Numbered from the stretch's first letter, positions 26,244 through 35,700 are shown. The stretch: DNA of 64,000 nt from Amphiplicatus metriothermophilus (GCF_900199215.1 NZ_FZQA01000001.1:806001-870000); one strand, 5' to 3'. The notes: a model not told the origin generated them from the letters alone. Translations and numbers: made by a program.

Positions 26244-27365
26244 ATGAATCTCAGGCAGCGGACCTCAAGATACGGCTTCGGCGTCATGTTCTCGGCGGGC
26301 GTGGCGGGGGTGGTTCTCGTCGCGGCGTGCGTGCGCGCGAATTTCCAGCCTAATCTGGAGATCGCGCTCGCGGCCGCGCTCGTCGTGACGCTGATCATGC
26401 ACGCAAGGCTCGGTTTCGCCCTCAGCAAGGCGCAGCTTGAGCTCGATATGATGCGTAAACTGACGAAACGCTGCGACGAGGATCCGATCAAGGCCGCCCG
26501 CAAGATCGCGCCGGTGCTGCGTTTTGAGCCGACCAGGGAGCTTTCCGAGCCGGACGCGATCATGCTCGAGCGCGTGCGCGACGCCATCGAGAACGACCGG
26601 CTGGAGCTCTATTTGCAGCCGATCGTCAGCCTGCCGCAGCGAAAAATAAGATACTATGAAGCCTTCTCCCGCCTGCGCGGCCGAGACGGCGGCATCCTCA
26701 GGCCGACCGACTATCTCGAAGCGGCCGAGCGCGCCAACAAGATCGGCGTCATCGACAACATGATCCTTTTGCGCTGCGTTCAGGCGTTCCGCCGGCTGCG
26801 CGACCAGGACAGCCAGTTCGCCGTGTTCTGCAACCTGTCTCCTGCGACGCTGTTCGACGTCGATTTTTTCAATCACTTTACGGATTATCTCGAGATCAAC
26901 GGCGATCTCGCGCCCCGGCTCATCTTCGAGTTCACCTATCCGGCCGTGCAGATGATGCACCCGCGCTTCGAGGAGAATCTGCGGGCGATCGCGCGACGCG
27001 GCTTCGCCTTCTCGGTCGACCACGTGCACACGCTCGATCTCGACTGGGAGGCGCTGCGCCGAAAGAATTTCCGTTACGCCAAGGCGCCGAGCGCGCTTCT
27101 CATGGCGGCGGACGCCGGCCAGGAGGCGGCGGCGAAGCTGCGCGCGCTGCGCAAGCGTCTCGCGGACGCCGGCATCGACCTCGTCGCCGAGAAGATCGAA
27201 TACGAGAGCAGCATGCCGGAGATCCTCGCCCTCGGCATCGACTACGGGCAGGGCAATCTTTTCGGCCCGCCGCGTCCGGCCGACTATTACGTCGGCCGCC
27301 ATCGGCGCGAGGACGACGCGGCGGTCGCCGCCGGTCCGGCGCCGGGGCTCGCGAAGGCGTCCTGA
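26244..27365 (+). CDS. Degenerate EAL-domain membrane protein, TipF-like
   Basis: A 373-residue protein with two N-terminal membrane segments (about 11-30 and 38-54), a short coiled segment and an EAL domain (about 105-355). Catalytic positions are degraded: the EAL motif is EAF (139-141) and the usual DDFGTG is VDHVHT. It ends with an AEKIE motif and a GNLFG segment. Caulobacter TipF has this layout and acts as a c-di-GMP receptor guiding flagellum assembly at the pole; that role is inferred here, supported by the nearby flagellar locus. Phosphodiesterase activity is unlikely. The start was set at 26244, after AGAGG. Confidence 0.78.
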   Translation: MNLRQRTSRYGFGVMFSAGVAGVVLVAACVRANFQPNLEIALAAALVVTLIMHARLGFALSKAQLELDMMRKLTKRCDEDPIKAARKIAPVLRFEPTRELSEPDAIMLERVRDAIENDRLELYLQPIVSLPQRKIRYYEAFSRLRGRDGGILRPTDYLEAAERANKIGVIDNMILLRCVQAFRRLRDQDSQFAVFCNLSPATLFDVDFFNHFTDYLEINGDLAPRLIFEFTYPAVQMMHPRFEENLRAIARRGFAFSVDHVHTLDLDWEALRRKNFRYAKAPSALLMAADAGQEAAAKLRALRKRLADAGIDLVAEKIEYESSMPEILALGIDYGQGNLFGPPRPADYYVGRHRREDDAAVAAGPAPGLAKAS

Positions 27366-27411
27366 GCGCGCGGCTTGACCGCGTGGCCCGCCGGCCTTAA
27401 CGCCAGCCGTC

Positions 27412-28263
27412 GTGACGGAGCCGGTTTTCATCGAGCGCCTGTCTGCGATCGCCGGTCGCTACGATGCGCTTCTGTGCGACGCCTGGGGCGTGATCCATAA
27501 CGGCGTGGCGCTGTTCGACGGCGCGGCCGAGGCGCTCGCCGCGTTCAGGCGCGCGCGCGGCCCCGTCGTCATCCTCACCAACGCGCCGCGCCCGTCCTCG
27601 GCGATTCCGCCCCAGCTCGACCGGCTCGGCCTGCCGCGCGCGGCGTACGATGCGGTGGTCACGTCCGGCGACGCCACCCGCGCCCAGATCGCCGCGCGGC
27701 TTCCCGCGCCGGCCTATCGCATCGGACCGGAAAAGGACGATCCGCTCTTCGACGGCCTCGACATTCGCTTCGCGCCGCTCGACGAGGCGGCCTTCGTCAT
27801 CTGCACGGGCCTGCGCGACGAGATGCGCGAAGAGCCGGAGGACTATCGCGCCCTGCTCGAAGCGGCCGCGGCGCGCCGTCTGCCGATGATCTGCGCCAAT
27901 CCGGACGTGGTGGTGCGCCTCGGCGACCGCCTGATCTGGTGCGCCGGCGCGCTCGCGCGCATTTACGAAGAGCTCGGCGGCGTCGTCGAATATGGCGGCA
28001 AGCCGCATCCGCCGATCTACGGGTTGGCGTTGGGCGAGGCCGAAGCCGCGCGCGGCCGGCCGCTCGTCCGCGCGCGCGCGCTCGCCGTCGGCGACGGTCT
28101 GCATACGGACATCGCCGGCGCCAACGCGCAGGGAATGGATGCGGTCTACGTCGTCGGGCCGGGCGGGGTGCATGACGGCGGGGCCGACGCCGGGGACGTG
28201 TCGGCGATCCTGTCGAAGGCCGGCGCGCGCGCCCTCGCCGTCATGGAGCGGCTGCAATGGTGA
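27412..28263 (+). CDS. TIGR01459-family HAD hydrolase (class IIA)
   Basis: A 283-residue haloacid-dehalogenase phosphatase. The nucleophile motif is CDAWGVIHNG (a DxWGV variant of DxDG), motif II is VILTNAPRP, and the motif III/IV area shows GKPHPPIYG and VGDGLHTDIAGA. Alphaproteobacterial members sit next to ribF, as here, where the stop overlaps the ribF start by seven bases. The substrate is unknown; a flavin-pathway phosphatase is possible. GTG start. Confidence 0.9.
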   Translation: MTEPVFIERLSAIAGRYDALLCDAWGVIHNGVALFDGAAEALAAFRRARGPVVILTNAPRPSSAIPPQLDRLGLPRAAYDAVVTSGDATRAQIAARLPAPAYRIGPEKDDPLFDGLDIRFAPLDEAAFVICTGLRDEMREEPEDYRALLEAAAARRLPMICANPDVVVRLGDRLIWCAGALARIYEELGGVVEYGGKPHPPIYGLALGEAEAARGRPLVRARALAVGDGLHTDIAGANAQGMDAVYVVGPGGVHDGGADAGDVSAILSKAGARALAVMERLQW

Positions 28264-29174
28264 GCGGCGCGCCGGCGCGCAGGGGAGCGCTCGCCGCGAT
28301 CGGCAATTTCGACGGCGTCCATCGCGGCCATCAGTTCCTGATCGCCGAGACCGCCCGGCTCGCCGCGCGCGCGGGCGCGCCAGCGGGCGTCGTCGTGTTC
28401 GATCCGCATCCGCGCCGGTTCTTCCGGCCCGACGATCCGCCCTTTCTGCTGACCGCGCCGGAAAAGCGCGACGCGCTTCTGAAAGAAGCCGGCGCCGAGG
28501 TCGTCCATTCGGCGACGTTCGATGCGGCGCTCGCGGCCATGTCGCCGGAAGAATTCGTCCGCATCGTGCTCAAGGGCAATCTCGGCCTCGTCGGCGTGGT
28601 CGCGGGCGCGGAGTTCCGTTTCGGCAAGGGGCGCGCGGGCGACGCGCGCACGCTGCGCGACTTGTGCGCGGCGCATGGCATGACGGCCCATATCGTCGAG
28701 CCGCTCGCGCAGGAAGGCGCAGGCGAGAAGATCGGCTCGAGCGCCATCCGCGCCGCGATCGAGCGCGGCGACATGCGCGCGGCGGCCGACATGCTGGGCC
28801 GGCCCTGGTCGGTCGAAGGCGTGGTCGGCCCCGGCCAGCGGCTCGGCCGGTCGCTCGGCTTTCCGACGGCGAACTTTTCCCTGGGCGAGATCATCGCGCC
28901 GCGGCGCGGGGTCTACGCCACGCGCGCGCGCCTGGACGGGCGGACGTATGACGCCGTTTCGAATTTCGGCCGGCGGCCGACCCTCGCCGACGGCCCGCCC
29001 CTGCTCGAGACGCATCTGTTCGACTTTTCCGGCGATCTTTACGGGCGCCGGCTGGAGGTCGCGTTCGCGGACTTCATCCGCGACGAGCGCCGGTTCGACG
29101 GGCCCGACGCGCTCAAGGCCCAGATCGCGGCCGACTGCGAAGAAGCGCGCCGCCGCCTCGCGTCGCAGGCGTAA
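28257..29174 (+). CDS. ribF: Bifunctional riboflavin kinase / FAD synthetase
   Basis: A 305-residue enzyme that makes FMN and then FAD. The N-terminal FAD synthetase has AIGNFDGVHRGHQFLI and IGSSAIRAAI; the C-terminal riboflavin kinase has GRSLGFPTANF, the RRGVYATRA segment and a conserved ETHLFDFSGDLYG. The length is normal. It overlaps the upstream HAD gene and is likely co-translated. Confidence 0.97.
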   Translation: MVSGAPARRGALAAIGNFDGVHRGHQFLIAETARLAARAGAPAGVVVFDPHPRRFFRPDDPPFLLTAPEKRDALLKEAGAEVVHSATFDAALAAMSPEEFVRIVLKGNLGLVGVVAGAEFRFGKGRAGDARTLRDLCAAHGMTAHIVEPLAQEGAGEKIGSSAIRAAIERGDMRAAADMLGRPWSVEGVVGPGQRLGRSLGFPTANFSLGEIIAPRRGVYATRARLDGRTYDAVSNFGRRPTLADGPPLLETHLFDFSGDLYGRRLEVAFADFIRDERRFDGPDALKAQIAADCEEARRRLASQA

Positions 29175-29208
29175 GCCGCCTTGCGCCGGCGCTGGCGGCG
29201 GAAAACGT

Positions 29209-29233
29209 CGGTTCCTATATTCGGTTCCTATAT
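29209..29233 (+). repeat. Tandem CGGTTCCTATAT repeat
   Basis: The 12-base unit CGGTTCCTATAT occurs at 29209-29220 and 29222-29233, a 13-base period, in the gap between ribF and the universal stress protein. It may be promoter material (TATAT) or a small duplication. Confidence 0.5.
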
Positions 29234-29294
29234 GATGAGCGCGCGGTTCGGTCTTGCAGGCCGGCCCTCGGAAGCGACAAGGGGAGAGCGGGCC

Positions 29295-30137
29295 ATGACG
29301 GGCGCGGTCAAATCGATGCTGACCCTGCTGAATCGCCCCGAAGACATGGGCGCGATTCTCGACTGGGCCAAGCGGCTGGCGACGGATTTCGAGGCCGTCG
29401 CGGATGCGGTTTTCCTGAAATACGATCTGTCTGCGGATTCGGCGATCCTCGCCGACGGCTTCGGCTTCTATGCGAGCGACGCGGCGGCGCGCGAGATCGA
29501 GGAAGCCTCGGCGCAGGCCGAGAAAGTCGCGCGCGAGGCCTTCGCGCGCGCCGCAGACGAAGCGCCGCGTCTGTTCGGCGACCTGCACGTCATCCCGGAC
29601 GGCCTGCGCGGCGGGCTCGCCCGCTTCACGCGCCATTACGATCTGGCGGTCGCGCATCTGCCGGAAGGCGCGACCCTGATCGCGGGGGAAACGCTGCTTG
29701 CGGAGCTTCTCCTGCAGGGCGGGTCGCCGGTCTTCGTCGCGCCGCGCGGCGCGCCGGGGACGGCGCCGCTCGACAAGGCGCTCGTGGCGTGGGATGCGAG
29801 CCTTGAAGCCTCGCGCGCCCTGCGCGCTGCGCTGGGGCTCGTGAAACGCTGCCGCAGCGTGCGGCTGTGCAGCATCGCAGAAAAAGGGGCGCGCGCGATC
29901 GATCCCGACAGCGCCGCGCGCTATCTGCGGCGCCACGGGATCGAGGCTGAGACGGCCGTCCTGCCGCCTGGCGACCGCGGCGCCGGCGCGGCGATTCTCG
30001 AAGAAGCCGAGCGCGCCGGCGCCGACTTCATCGTCATGGGCGCGTTCCGCCATTCGCCGTGGCGCGAGCAGCTGTTCGGCGGCGCCACCCATGTCGTGCT
30101 CCGCGGGGCCAAGAAACCGCTCCTGATGGCGCATTGA
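29295..30137 (+). CDS. Universal stress protein family protein
   Basis: A 280-residue cytosolic protein, long enough for two tandem Usp folds; the first is degenerate. The C-terminal half carries VMGAFRHSPWREQLFGGAT, which fits the G-2x-G-9x-G-(S/T) nucleotide-binding motif. Family members bind ATP and assist survival under stress; the precise role is unknown. The start was chosen at 29295 after AAGGGGAGAG; in-frame extensions upstream are Arg-rich and unlikely. Confidence 0.85.
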   Translation: MTGAVKSMLTLLNRPEDMGAILDWAKRLATDFEAVADAVFLKYDLSADSAILADGFGFYASDAAAREIEEASAQAEKVAREAFARAADEAPRLFGDLHVIPDGLRGGLARFTRHYDLAVAHLPEGATLIAGETLLAELLLQGGSPVFVAPRGAPGTAPLDKALVAWDASLEASRALRAALGLVKRCRSVRLCSIAEKGARAIDPDSAARYLRRHGIEAETAVLPPGDRGAGAAILEEAERAGADFIVMGAFRHSPWREQLFGGATHVVLRGAKKPLLMAH

Positions 30138-30257
30138 CGCGGCGGACGCGCCCCGCGGCTTGGTTAGCGAAAAGTCAAGCATTCCCGGCTTATACCTAAC
30201 GACGCGCGCATGGCGCCCGCCGGCGCCGAGGGCGGGCGCGCGGGAAGAAGACAGCAT

Positions 30258-31298
30258 ATGACAGAGCAGGCCTCGCTTCACGAATTCGCGGCGGAAGTTC
30301 TCGCCGATCTGCAACGCATGTCAGTGGCCCCGCTGCCGGAATGCTACGAGATCTGGTTTCTCCACAAGCAGAACCAGAATCCGTATCTGTCCCAGGAAAT
30401 CGAAGACAGGATAAGCCGGAATCTCGACATCACGACGGACTTTCTTTCGAGCCTCTATTACAAATATTGCGGCTTCGATCATGTCCGCGCCGCCTTCGAC
30501 CGCCATTACGAAGGCGTGCTGGTGGAGGTCGAAGGCCTGCAGGGGGTGGCGAAAGGGTTAAGCGACAACGCGAACAAGTTCGGATCGAACATCCGCACGA
30601 TCTCGAAGGACGTTCAGGGCGTTACGCTGGGGCAGGCCGAGCTCAAGCATTTCGTCAATCTTCTCGTCGAGACGGCCGCGAACGCCGCCCGTCGGAACTC
30701 CGAGCTCGAGGAACAGCTCGACGCGGCTGCGAAGAAGATCGGCGCGCTCAAGGAGTCGATCAAGGAGATCGAACAGGATGCGCATACGGATTTTCTTACC
30801 AAGCTTTGCAATCGCCGCGCCTTCGACAAGGCGATCCGCGAGGCGATTGCGACGGCGGAGAAAGACGGCGCGTCCCTGTCGCTGATCGTGTGCGACGTCG
30901 ATCATTTCAAGAATTTCAACGACAGCTGGGGCCATCACATCGGCGACCAGGTGCTGAAATACGTCGCTTCCGTGCTCAAGAAGAACACGAAAGGACAGGA
31001 TACGGTGTCGCGCTACGGCGGGGAGGAGTTCGCCATCGCGTTGCCCAATACGAGTCTCGTCAACGCGACCGGTCTCGCCGAGCATATTCGCGCGGCGATC
31101 TGCCGGCGCAGGCTGGTCAGCAAGACCACGAACGAAGATCTCGGCGTCATCACCATGTCGTTTGGCGTCGCCGAGCACCGCCCCGGCGGGACGGCCGAAC
31201 GGCTTTTCCGCGACGCGGACGCCGCCCTCTACGAGGCGAAGAAATCGGGGCGCAACAAGGTGGCCGCGTTCGAACGGACCTTGCGGCGCATCGCCTGA
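30258..31298 (+). CDS. GGDEF-domain diguanylate cyclase
   Basis: A 346-residue cytosolic protein that should make c-di-GMP from two GTP. An N-terminal helical domain (about 1-170, ending in a coiled coil) precedes a GGDEF domain with metal-binding Asp213 in CDVDHFK and an intact active site GGEEF (254-258). The inhibitory site, usually RxxD five residues upstream, reads KGQD, so product inhibition may be weak. It converges with the fliJ-like gene, 21 bases apart. No membrane segment is visible. Confidence 0.93.
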   Translation: MTEQASLHEFAAEVLADLQRMSVAPLPECYEIWFLHKQNQNPYLSQEIEDRISRNLDITTDFLSSLYYKYCGFDHVRAAFDRHYEGVLVEVEGLQGVAKGLSDNANKFGSNIRTISKDVQGVTLGQAELKHFVNLLVETAANAARRNSELEEQLDAAAKKIGALKESIKEIEQDAHTDFLTKLCNRRAFDKAIREAIATAEKDGASLSLIVCDVDHFKNFNDSWGHHIGDQVLKYVASVLKKNTKGQDTVSRYGGEEFAIALPNTSLVNATGLAEHIRAAICRRRLVSKTTNEDLGVITMSFGVAEHRPGGTAERLFRDADAALYEAKKSGRNKVAAFERTLRRIA

Positions 31299-31319
31299 CG
31301 GAATCGCAAAAGCAGGCGG

Positions 31320-31727
31320 TCAGCGCCGCGCGAGTTCTTCGCGCCATTCCTCTTCCCTGTCGTTGACGCGCTTGCGTCGGCGGGCCGCGGCTTCGTCGCG
31401 CAAGGTCCGCCACATGATCTCCTCGCGCAGGCTCGCCTTGAGCCGGTTCGCCTGCTCGGCGAGCGCGGGTTCGAGCGCGGCCGCCTCGGCGCGCTTCTGC
31501 GCCGCGCGCCGTTCGAGCAAAGCGCGATAGCGCGCCGCGATCAGAAGCGCGCCCGCCTCCTCGGGCGCAGGCTCGACCTGCGGCGCGCGCCGCGCCTCCG
31601 TCTCGAACGCGTCGGCGGCGGCGAGAAGCGCGCGCGCGCGCCGGCGCAGGCCCGCCAGGCGCGCCTGCTCCAGGCGCGTGCGCGCCTCGATCACGCGCAA
31701 GGTCTTCACGATGGTTTCGTTCTTCAT
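31320..31727 (-). CDS. fliJ: FliJ-like coiled-coil protein
   Basis: A 135-residue, highly charged, almost entirely helical protein with heptad patterns, rich in Arg, Glu and Ala. It is the last gene of the export operon, and its start overlaps the flhB stop (ATGA). Size, position and coiled-coil nature fit FliJ, the stalk of the flagellar ATPase, although sequence identity to known FliJ cannot be judged. Another small flagellar chaperone is possible. Confidence 0.65.
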   Translation of the reverse strand: MKNETIVKTLRVIEARTRLEQARLAGLRRRARALLAAADAFETEARRAPQVEPAPEEAGALLIAARYRALLERRAAQKRAEAAALEPALAEQANRLKASLREEIMWRTLRDEAAARRRKRVNDREEEWREELARR

Positions 31728-32821
31728 GGCGTGCGCCCGTCTTTCGCCTTGCGCTGGACTTCGTCCGCATAGTGAATGGCGGCGGCGACGGCGGCGTAAT
31801 GCTCGCGCCTGATCTCCTCGCCGATGTCGACAAGGGCGTAGATGGAGCGCGCCGTCGGCGGGTCGCGCCGGATCGGGACGCCGGCTTTGACGGCGATCTC
31901 GCGGATGCGCGCGGCGATCTCGTCGACGCCTTTCGCCACGCAGACCGGCGCGCCGCCCTTCTCGCGCTCCCATTTCAGGGCGACCGCGTAATGGGCGGGG
32001 TTGACGATGACGACGCTCGCTTCCGGCACGTCGGCGAGCATCCGGTTGCGCGCAAGCGCGTTCGCGCGCTCGCGCCGGGCAGCCTTCAGGGTCGGATCGC
32101 CCTCGGTCTCCTTCGATTCTTCCTTCAGCTCCTGATGCGACATCATCAGCTTCTTGCGGTGCTGATAGATGCGCCAGGGCAGGTCGAGCGCGGCGATGAC
32201 GACCGCGGCGGCTGTCACGAGCCCGAGAAAGAACGTCGCTTCGCGCAGGACGATGTCTCCGAAAGCCTGCGCCGGCAGGGCCGACAGCGACGGCAGCTCC
32301 ATGAACCGGTCCTTGAGGCCGAACAGAAGGATCGCGGTGATGGCGGCGAGCTTGGCGAAGCTCTTGAAGAACTCGAACAGGCCCTGGGGCCCGTATTTCT
32401 GCTTTGCGTTGTCGATGATGGACAGGCGCGACAGCTTCGGCTTGATCTTCGAAGGCGCGAAGACGACGGCGCGCTGAGCGAGGATGGATGCGAGGGCGGC
32501 GAGCGCCAGCGCGCCGAAAAGCGGCGCCAGCGCCAGGGCGAGTTCGACGACCAGCCGTTCGGCGAAACCGCTGGGCGCGGGCGACGTCAGCGCGGCGCCG
32601 ACGTCGGCCGGATGGCGGAAGAACGCGAGCAGAATCTCGCTGGTCTTCGCCGCGCTCCAGCCGCCGGCGAGGAGCAGCGCGAAATAGAAGCTCGCATAGG
32701 TCGCCGCCGCGGTCGCCTCCGACGAGTAGGGAACTTCGCCCTGCTCGCGCGACTTCTGCAGCTTTCGCTGGGTCGGCTGATGCGTCTTTTCGCCGGCGCC
32801 GTTCTTGTCGCTCTCGCTCAT
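31724..32821 (-). CDS. flhB: Flagellar export switch protein FlhB
   Basis: A 365-residue export-gate component. It has an N-terminal EKTHQPTQRKLQKSREQGEVPYS motif, four membrane segments, and a cytoplasmic C-domain with the autocleavage site at 274-277. This reads NPAH where the family usually has NPTH. Cleavage between Asn and Pro changes export from rod/hook to filament substrates. It overlaps fliR by four bases and the fliJ-like gene by four. Confidence 0.97.
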   Translation of the reverse strand: MSESDKNGAGEKTHQPTQRKLQKSREQGEVPYSSEATAAATYASFYFALLLAGGWSAAKTSEILLAFFRHPADVGAALTSPAPSGFAERLVVELALALAPLFGALALAALASILAQRAVVFAPSKIKPKLSRLSIIDNAKQKYGPQGLFEFFKSFAKLAAITAILLFGLKDRFMELPSLSALPAQAFGDIVLREATFFLGLVTAAAVVIAALDLPWRIYQHRKKLMMSHQELKEESKETEGDPTLKAARRERANALARNRMLADVPEASVVIVNPAHYAVALKWEREKGGAPVCVAKGVDEIAARIREIAVKAGVPIRRDPPTARSIYALVDIGEEIRREHYAAVAAAIHYADEVQRKAKDGRTP

Positions 32822-33606
32822 GGCGCGCTCCCGAGCACGGCGGCGAAAGCGAGGTCGACCATCCCGAGCCAGACGATGAGAAGGCCCGGCGCGGCGAGCG
32901 CCAGAAGGACGAGGCCCGCGAACGTGATCGCCGGCGCGCCGACGAAGGCGACCATGAGCTGCGGCATCGCCCGGTTCGCCGCGCCGATGGCGAGATTGTA
33001 GATGAAGCCGAGAATCACGAAAGGCAGGGCGAGAGCGAGCGCCGCAGAGAAGGCGTAGGCGGCCCGTTCCGCCGCCCAGGCGCCGGCTTCATCCGCGCCC
33101 GGAAAGACGCCGAACGGCATGATCTCGTAAGAGGCGGCGAGCGCGGCGACGGCCTTGAAATGCAGGCCCGCGGCGAGGGCGAGCGTGACGCCCGCCATCA
33201 GAAACAGGGTCGCGATCGGCGGCTCCGGCGCGGCGTTGAGCCCGCCGCCGAAGATCTGCGACAGCGACAGGTGCTGCGCCGCGATGTGGCCGGCGATCTC
33301 CAGCGCGAAGGCGGCGATGCGGATAGCGAAGCCGATCGTGGCGCCGGCGAAGGCTTCGGCGGCGAGCGTCGCGAGGAGCGCCGAAGGCGCGCCCGGCGCC
33401 GCGGGCCCGGCCGCGAGCGCCATCGGGGTCAGCGCGAGCGCGACGGCGAGCGCGCCGGCGAGCCTGACGCGGACGGGAATGGCGTGCTCGCCCATGCCGG
33501 GCAGCAGGAAGACCAGCGCAGAGATGCGCGCGAACACCCCGGCCGCGACCGCGACGGGCCCGGCGCCGACGGCGGCGAGAGGTTCGAGCGCGGCGAGCAG
33601 GTCCAT
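32818..33606 (-). CDS. fliR: Flagellar export protein FliR
   Basis: A 262-residue protein with about six membrane segments, part of the export gate with FliP and FliQ. The ARISALVFLLPGMGEHAIPVRVRLAGALAV-type opening (about 25-55), AFAGATIGF and the terminal hydrophobic region match FliR. It overlaps flhB by four bases and lies 12 bases after flhA. Confidence 0.96.
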   Translation of the reverse strand: MDLLAALEPLAAVGAGPVAVAAGVFARISALVFLLPGMGEHAIPVRVRLAGALAVALALTPMALAAGPAAPGAPSALLATLAAEAFAGATIGFAIRIAAFALEIAGHIAAQHLSLSQIFGGGLNAAPEPPIATLFLMAGVTLALAAGLHFKAVAALAASYEIMPFGVFPGADEAGAWAAERAAYAFSAALALALPFVILGFIYNLAIGAANRAMPQLMVAFVGAPAITFAGLVLLALAAPGLLIVWLGMVDLAFAAVLGSAP

Positions 33607-33618
33607 GCCGGCGCTTCC

Positions 33619-35700
33619 CTATGCGACGCCGAGAATGGCGGGTTTCTCCGTCGGGTCGATCTCGTCATAGGAGATGACCGCGTTGCGCACGCCCTTCGCG
33701 CTCAGGACCGCGCTGAGGAACCGGCGCCGCCGCGCGGTGGTCACGATCGCCGGGAACACGCCGCGCGCGACGGCCGCGGCGATCTTCTCGCGCACCGCGC
33801 TCGCAAGACGGTTGAAGTCCGCCGGCGACAGCGCGACGTCGGCCGCCCCGTTGTCCCGCTCGATCTCGTGCTCCTTGAACAAGGTCTCCCATTCCGGGGA
33901 AAGCTGGATGAGCGGCAGGCGGCCCTCCGCGTCGCGCAGCTTCGAGACGAACTGAAAACCGATCCGCTGACGGACATATTCGGCGATCTGCTCCGGCGAG
34001 CTCATCGCCGAGCGCGCTTCGGAGATCGCTTCGAGAATGACGGGCAGATTGCGGATCGACACCCGCTCCTGCAACAGCAGCCGCAGCACCGCCTGGATGA
34101 GATCGTGCGGGGTCTTGTCGGTGATGAATTCGTCGAGGATCTTGCGGTTGGCGGCGGCGCGCTCCGGGTCGGAGGTCGAGACGAACTCGTCGAGAATGCG
34201 CCGCAGCGCGCGGCGCGTCATCAGCCGGCCGAGATTGGCCTTGATGACTTCGAGAAGATGCGTCGCGGCGACCTCGGCCGGCTCGATGATCGGCAGGCCG
34301 AGCATCGCCGCGTCCTCCTGCCGGTCGGCCGGTATCCACTTCGCCGGCGCGCCGTAAACAGGCTCCTTGACGTCGAGCCCCTTGATCGGCAGCGGCGCGT
34401 CCTCGCGGGTGAGCACCAGCACGCCGCCGGGATCGAGAATGCTGCGCGCGACTTCGACGCCGTGAATGCGGATGGCGTACTCGTTGTTCCTGAACGTCGC
34501 GTTGTCGGTGAGCCGGATCGCCGGCACGATGAAGCCGAACTCCGCGGCGACATATTTGCGGATCTTGGCGATGCGCGATTCGAGTCCGGTCTCCGACTCC
34601 ATGGCGATATGGATGAGATTGGGCGCGAACTCGACATGGATCTCGTCGAGATCGAGAACATCGCCGAGCGAAGGCTGGGCGGGGCGTTGGTCTTCGACCT
34701 CTGCGGGGAGGCCTTCCGCGCTTCGCTTTTGCGCGTAGCGACGGCCGAAATAGGCGAGGCCCGCGAGCGCGAGCGCGCCGGCCATGAAGGGCGCGAAGGG
34801 AAGGCCCGGAAACAGCGCGAATACGGCGAGAATGATCGACACCGTGATGAGCGCGCCGGGATGCTCTCCAAGCTGATGAAACAGCGCTTTGTCCGCCGGT
34901 CCCTGCACGCCGCCCTTCGACAGCAGAAGCGCGGCGGCGATGGAGATGATGACCGCCGGAATCTGCGAAACGAGGCCGTCGCCCACGGTGAGGATGGAAT
35001 AGGTCTCGATCGCCTCCGAAAAGGAAAGGCCGTGCGCGCCGATGCCGACCGCGAGGCCGACGACGATGTTCAGGAGCGTGATGAGCAGTCCGGCGACGGC
35101 GTCGCCCTTGACGAATTTCGACGCGCCGTCGAGCGAGCCGAAAAAGGTCGTCTCTTCCTGTTCGAGCTTGCGGCGGGCCTTCGCTTCTTCGTGAGTGATG
35201 GCGCCGGCGGCCACGTCGGAGTCGATGGCGAGCTGCTTGCCCGGCATCCCGTCGAGGGCGAAGCGCGCGCCGACCTCGGCCATGCGCCCGGCGCCCTTGG
35301 TGATGACGAGGAAGTTCACGATGAGCAGCACCGTGAACACGACGAGCCCCAGAAAGACGCTCCCGCCCATGATGAACATGGCGAAGCCGTGAATGACTCC
35401 GCCCGCCGCATCGGGGCCGGTATGACCCTGACCGATGATGAGCTTGGTCGAAGAGACGTTGAGCGACAGCCGCAGCAGCAGCGAAGCGAGCAGCACCGTC
35501 GGAAAGGACGAGAAATCCAGCGGGCGCTCGATGAACAGCGTGATCGTGAAAATCAGGATGGCGAAGGCGAAAGAGGCGGTGAGCCCGATGTCGAGCACCC
35601 AGGCCGGCGCCGGCAGCACCATCATCACGATCACCGCCATGAGCGCGATCGCGAGAAAGACCGTCGGCTGATAGAGCGATTTTATGCTCAGAGCGGGCAT
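33619..35700 (-). CDS. flhA: Flagellar export apparatus protein FlhA
   Basis: A 693-residue export-gate protein. The N-terminal half has eight hydrophobic segments and the FHIPEP-like cytoplasmic loop (KGAGRMAEVGARFALDGMPGKQLAIDSD), conserved for proton-coupled export. The C-terminal half is the cytoplasmic ring domain that docks chaperone-substrate complexes (DPGGVLVLTREDAPL; IRNLPVILEAISEAR). It is full length, between fliQ and fliR. Confidence 0.98.
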   Translation of the reverse strand: MPALSIKSLYQPTVFLAIALMAVIVMMVLPAPAWVLDIGLTASFAFAILIFTITLFIERPLDFSSFPTVLLASLLLRLSLNVSSTKLIIGQGHTGPDAAGGVIHGFAMFIMGGSVFLGLVVFTVLLIVNFLVITKGAGRMAEVGARFALDGMPGKQLAIDSDVAAGAITHEEAKARRKLEQEETTFFGSLDGASKFVKGDAVAGLLITLLNIVVGLAVGIGAHGLSFSEAIETYSILTVGDGLVSQIPAVIISIAAALLLSKGGVQGPADKALFHQLGEHPGALITVSIILAVFALFPGLPFAPFMAGALALAGLAYFGRRYAQKRSAEGLPAEVEDQRPAQPSLGDVLDLDEIHVEFAPNLIHIAMESETGLESRIAKIRKYVAAEFGFIVPAIRLTDNATFRNNEYAIRIHGVEVARSILDPGGVLVLTREDAPLPIKGLDVKEPVYGAPAKWIPADRQEDAAMLGLPIIEPAEVAATHLLEVIKANLGRLMTRRALRRILDEFVSTSDPERAAANRKILDEFITDKTPHDLIQAVLRLLLQERVSIRNLPVILEAISEARSAMSSPEQIAEYVRQRIGFQFVSKLRDAEGRLPLIQLSPEWETLFKEHEIERDNGAADVALSPADFNRLASAVREKIAAAVARGVFPAIVTTARRRRFLSAVLSAKGVRNAVISYDEIDPTEKPAILGVA

